Below are positions 61,052 through 64,000 of a stretch of 64,000 nucleotides of DNA, one piece after another. The first letter of the stretch is position 1. Every line of letters begins with the position of its first letter. The position numbers and the translations under genes were made by a program. Below the pieces are notes generated by a model. It saw only the letters and a list, made by a program, of their open reading frames with translations, was not told the DNA's origin and did not search any database. The stretch lies in assembly GCA_016711085.1 (NCBI GenBank), contig JADJTR010000008.1, positions 53,837 through 117,836 of the forward strand, given 5' to 3'. This stretch comes from Phyllobacteriaceae bacterium. Its GTDB lineage: Bacteria; Pseudomonadota; Alphaproteobacteria; Rhizobiales; Rhizobiaceae.

Positions 61052-61854
61052 ATGGCCGCCCCAAATCGGGCAGAAACGACGCCGCCAACGAGCCGATGGC
61101 GCAACATCCTGTTCCAGGCCGCCTATTGGATGACGTCGATCGTCGTCGCTATCCTCGCCTTGCCGCTGCTGCTGGTCCCCGGCCGCAGGCCGTTGATGAT
61201 CTGGATCAGGCTCTATTCGCGCCTGATGGTGTTCTGGATGCGCGCGATTTGCGGCATCCGCCTGGAGGTGCGCGGCAAGGAGCGTGTCCCCGAAGGCGCC
61301 TGTATCATCGCCTCGAAACACCAGAGCTGGGGCGACGGCTATTGCATGTTCGCCCAATTTGACGACCTCGCCTTTGTCACCGGCGATCATCTGGAGAAAC
61401 TGCCGCTGGTCGGCTGGATCCTGCAGAAGATGCAGGCGATCGTCGTGGCGAGCTGCGGCGGCGCGGAATCGCGCGCCGCATTGATGGACACCGAACTCGT
61501 GCAAGCGCGGACGCAGGGCCGCCGGATCCTGATCTACCCGGAAGGCAAGCTCGTTCCCGTCGGCTTCTACATGCCCTACCGCAAGGGCGTCTTTCACATG
61601 TACGAGGCCTATCGATGCCCCGTCTTGCCGGTCGCGACCAATCTCGGCCTGTTCTGGCCGCTCGACAAATGGACGCTTCGCCCCGGCGTCGCGGTCAACG
61701 CCTTCCTCGAGCCGATCCCGCCGGGCCTGCCCAGGCCGAGTTCATGGCGTTGTTGCACGACCGCATCGAGGCGGCGTCGCTGGCGCTTCTGCCCGAAGGG
61801 TTCGCCCTGGCCGAAAACCGCGAAATCCCGCACCAGAAGAACGACGCCGCCTGA
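61052..61854 (+). CDS. 1-acyl-sn-glycerol-3-phosphate acyltransferase-like protein (one-base break near the 3' end)
   Basis: Starts MAAPNRAETTPPTSRWRNIL with an N-terminal hydrophobic segment (MTSIVVAILALPLLLVP). PlsC motifs: HX4D in SKHQSWGDGYCMF, the substrate motif in ESRAALMDTELVQARTQGRR and PEG in ILIYPEGKLVPVG. An indel near 61733 shifts to EFMALLHDRIEAASLALLPE, then GFALAENREIPHQKNDAA, stop 61854. Repaired ~267 aa. LPLAT family, phospholipid synthesis by family. Its position within the urease operon (2 bp after the LprI-like gene) is odd. Confidence 0.88.
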
Positions 61855-61891
61855 GGATCGCGGAAACATGTTTTGCCAAGCGCTCATCAAA

Positions 61892-61919
61892 TCCTTACAT
61901 TGCGTCCAAAAAGTAAGGA
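61892..61919. promoter_or_regulatory. Inverted repeat, likely AbrB-type operator
   Basis: TCCTTAC-N14-GTAAGGA just before the AbrB/PIN remnant; the right arm overlaps the ribosome binding site AAGGAGG. Antitoxin operators of AbrB/VapB type often have this layout. Confidence 0.55.
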
Positions 61920-61926
61920 GGCTGCG

Positions 61927-62283
61927 ATGAATATCAGCGCCAAGATCACGTCGAAAGGCCAGATCACCCTTCCGGTCGAGATGCGCCGCGAACTCCGGAT
62001 CGATTTTGTCGTGCTCGCCGAATTGGTTTGGGTCCTGGCGAAGCAGTTGAAACGCCCGAAAGTCGAAATCGTCGGCGCATTGCGCCTCGTCGCCATGACC
62101 GGCGCGTTTCGGTTCGGAGATCGTCACATTTTGATGCAGGCCATAGACGACTACGCCGAAATGAGCGCCGACTTCGCCGATTTTCTGATCCAGCGCGAAA
62201 ACGAGGCGGCCGGCTGCATCGCGACTTTGACGCTCGACCGGAAAGCCCTGCGCCATCCGGGCTTCCGCCATCCCACGGAGTGA
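61927..62283 (+). pseudogene. AbrB-antitoxin/PIN-toxin deletion fusion (toxin-antitoxin remnant)
   Basis: 118 aa open frame. Residues 1-26, MNISAKITSKGQITLPVEMR then RELRID, are an AbrB/VapB DNA-binding start. From residue 27, FVVLAELVWVLAKQLKRPKV, then ADFADFLIQRENEAAGCIAT and LTLDRKALRHPGF, the sequence is the middle and C-terminus of a VapC-like PIN toxin. The toxin's first ~45 residues (with catalytic Asp in DTNVLVR) and the antitoxin C-terminus are missing: an in-frame deletion join at ~62004. It may still bind the upstream operator but should not be a nuclease. Located between the acyltransferase gene and ureC. Confidence 0.7.
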
Positions 62284-62289
62284 GACCCC

Positions 62290-64000
62290 ATGCCCGCCCG
62301 CATCTCCCGCGCCGCCTACGCCGCCATGTACGGGCCGACCGTCGGCGACCGCGTCCGTCTCGCCGACACCGAGTTGTTCATCGAGGTGGAAAGGGATTTC
62401 ACCCTCCATGGCGAGGAGGTGAAATTCGGCGGCGGCAAGGTCATCCGCGACGGCATGGGGCAGGGGCAGGCGAGCCGGGCCGAAGGCGCGGTCGACACCG
62501 TCATCACCAACGCGCTGATCGTCGACTGGACCGGCGTCTACAAGGCCGACATCGGCGTGAAGGGCGGCCGTATCGCCGCCATCGGCAAGGCCGGCAACCC
62601 GGATACGCAGCCGGGCGTCACCATCGTCATCGGCCCGGGCACCGAAGTCATCGCCGGGGAAGGCAGGATCCTCACCGCCGGCGGCGTCGACGCCCACATC
62701 CACTATATCTGCCCGCAGCAGATCGACGAGGCGCTCTATTCCGGCGTTACCTGCATGATTGGCGGCGGCACCGGCCCGGCCCATGGCACGCTCGCCACCA
62801 CCTGCACGCCCGGGCCCTGGCATCTCGCCCGCATGATCGAGGCGGCCGACGCCTTTCCGATGAATCTCGCCTTTTCCGCCAAAGGCAATGCATCTCTGCC
62901 CGGCGCGCTGGAGGAAATGATCCTTGCCGGCGCCTCGTCGCTGAAGCTGCACGAGGACTGGGGCACGACGCCCGCCGCGATCGACAATTGCCTTTCCGTC
63001 GCCGACGCGTTCGACGTGCAGGTGATGATCCACACGGACACGCTGAACGAGAGCGGCTTCGTCGAGGAGACGATCCGGGACATCGCCGGGCGCACCATCC
63101 ACGCCTTCCACACCGAAGGGGCGGGCGGAGGCCATGCGCCGGACATCATCAAGGTCTGCGGACTGCCGAACGTCATCCCTCGTCGACCAACCCGACCCGG
63201 CCCTACACGGTGAACACTGTCGACGAACACCTCGACATGCTGATGGTGTGCCATCACACCCTCGACCAACGTATTCCGGAAGACATCGCGTTTGCCGGAA
63301 GCCGCATCCGCAAGGAGACCATCGCCGCCGAGGACATCCCGCTGCACGACATCGGCGCGTTCTCGATCATTTCGTCCGACAGCCAGGCCATGGGCCGCGT
63401 CGGCGAGGTGCTGATTCGAACCTGGCAGACCGCCGACAAGATGAAGCGCCAGCGCGGGCGGCTTAAGGAGGAGACCGGCGAAAACGACAATTTCCGCGTC
63501 CGCCGCTATATCGCCAAATACACGATCAACCCGGCCATCGCGCAGGGGCTGGCCAAGAAATCGGCTCGATCGAGATCGGCAAACGCGCCGATCTGGTGCT
63601 TTGGTCGCCGGCTTTTTTCGGCGTCAAGCCGGAGATGGTGCTGCTCGGCGGAACCATCGCGGCGGCGCCGATGGGCGATCCGAACGCCTCGATACCGACG
63701 CCGCAGCCGGTGCATTACCGGCCGATGTTCGGCGCGTTCGGCAAATCGCGGATGAATTCGTCGGTCACTTTCGTGTCCAAGGCGGCGCTCGACGGCGGCC
63801 TTTCCGCCCGCCTCGGCACGGCGAAAGCGATGGTCGCGGTGGAAAACACCCGCCGCGGCATTTTGGAAAGCGTCGATGAAGCTCAACGATCTGACCCCGC
63901 ATGTCGAGGTCGACCCGGAGACCTACGAAGTCCGCGCCGACGGCATGCTGCTTACTTGCGAACCGGCGACGGTGCTGCCGATGGCGCAGAGGTATTTCTT
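62290..64000 (+). CDS. ureC: Urease alpha (catalytic) subunit, cut at the window end (frame breaks)
   Basis: MPARISRAAYAAMYGPTVGD, RVRLADTELFIEVERDFTLH. Nickel ligands: HIH in GGVDAHIHYICP (~136), the carbamylated Lys in SLKLHEDWG (~218) with its His, IHTDTLNES and HTEGAGGGHAPD. The catalytic flap His is in DMLMVCHHTLDQ, and the Asp in SDSQAMGRVGE. Indels near 63180, 63563 and 63860 break the frame; the pieces join to NPTRPYTVNTVDEHLDMLMV, then GSIEIGKRADLVLWSPAFF and finally TPHVEVDPETYEVRADGMLL, ATVLPMAQRYF. Only the last codon or two and the stop lie beyond the window. Hydrolyses urea. Confidence 0.95.

Overview
The window is about 64 kb of a high-G+C (roughly two thirds G+C by eye) alphaproteobacterial chromosome, most likely Hyphomicrobiales (Rhizobiales). 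Supporting signs are the fusA-tuf-S10-spc-alpha ribosomal supercluster, an ATP12-type F1-ATPase chaperone, the divergent uvrA/ssb pair with alphaproteobacterial LexA boxes (GAAC-N7-GAAC), the uvrA-ssb-marC-gyrA-coaD-ppi-ppi-queA-tgt gene order and an Anbu proteasome-like operon. No tRNA, rRNA, CRISPR array or insertion sequence was recognised.

Layout. (1) 1-17.8 kb: str/S10/spc/alpha cluster from the end of rpsG to rplQ, closed by a terminator. (2) 17.9-25.5 kb: HtrA/Do protease, rarA, small membrane and exported proteins, a HemG-like flavodoxin, crcB, an RluC-type pseudouridine synthase, an EamA transporter and ATP12, then two membrane genes on the minus strand. (3) 25.6-31 kb: a large/small-subunit sodium:solute symporter pair, an unknown protein, and glnB-glnA behind a well-formed sigma-54 promoter. 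(4) 31.1-35.5 kb: nnr, an FkbM-like protein and an exported cysteine-rich CXXCH protein. (5) 35.5-38.2 kb: a compact lower-G+C restriction-modification island (5mC methyltransferase, Eco29kI-like GIY-YIG nuclease, Vsr). (6) 38.2-55.3 kb: uvrA and ssb with SOS boxes, small enzymes, marC, a CPBP protease, gyrA, a GNAT protein, a TetR regulator with a palindromic operator, a carotenoid oxygenase, coaD, two cyclophilins, queA and tgt. A pair of 40-bp inverted repeats is embedded in the ends of queA and tgt. (7) 55.3-59.1 kb: the Anbu operon (circularly permuted ATP-grasp, alpha-E, transglutaminase, Anbu). (8) 59.1-64 kb: urease operon ureD-A-B-[lysozyme-inhibitor-like]-[acyltransferase]-[AbrB/PIN remnant]-ureC, cut by the window edge just before the end of ureC.

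Sequence quality matters for every reading. At least 22 genes, many essential (secY, adk, rplX, rpsE, rplO, uvrA, ureC), carry one or more single-base indels that break an otherwise excellent reading frame, often at short homopolymers and often restoring frame soon after. These look like consensus errors, not gene decay. They are annotated as one gene each with the break positions given. A few lesions do not fit that pattern and are flagged: an in-frame TAG in the 43.1-kb gene, the HtrA/rarA junction, the tgt/ATP-grasp junction with G8 and G13 tracts, and the AbrB/PIN fusion.

How the genes work together: region 1 is the translation and secretion core; glnBA handles ammonium assimilation and its nitrogen control, and urease supplies ammonium; uvrA, ssb, gyrA and rarA are genome maintenance; the R-M-Vsr island is defence plus repair of deaminated 5-methylcytosine; the Anbu module is an uncharacterised peptide ligase/peptidase system that abuts ureD by 3 bp.
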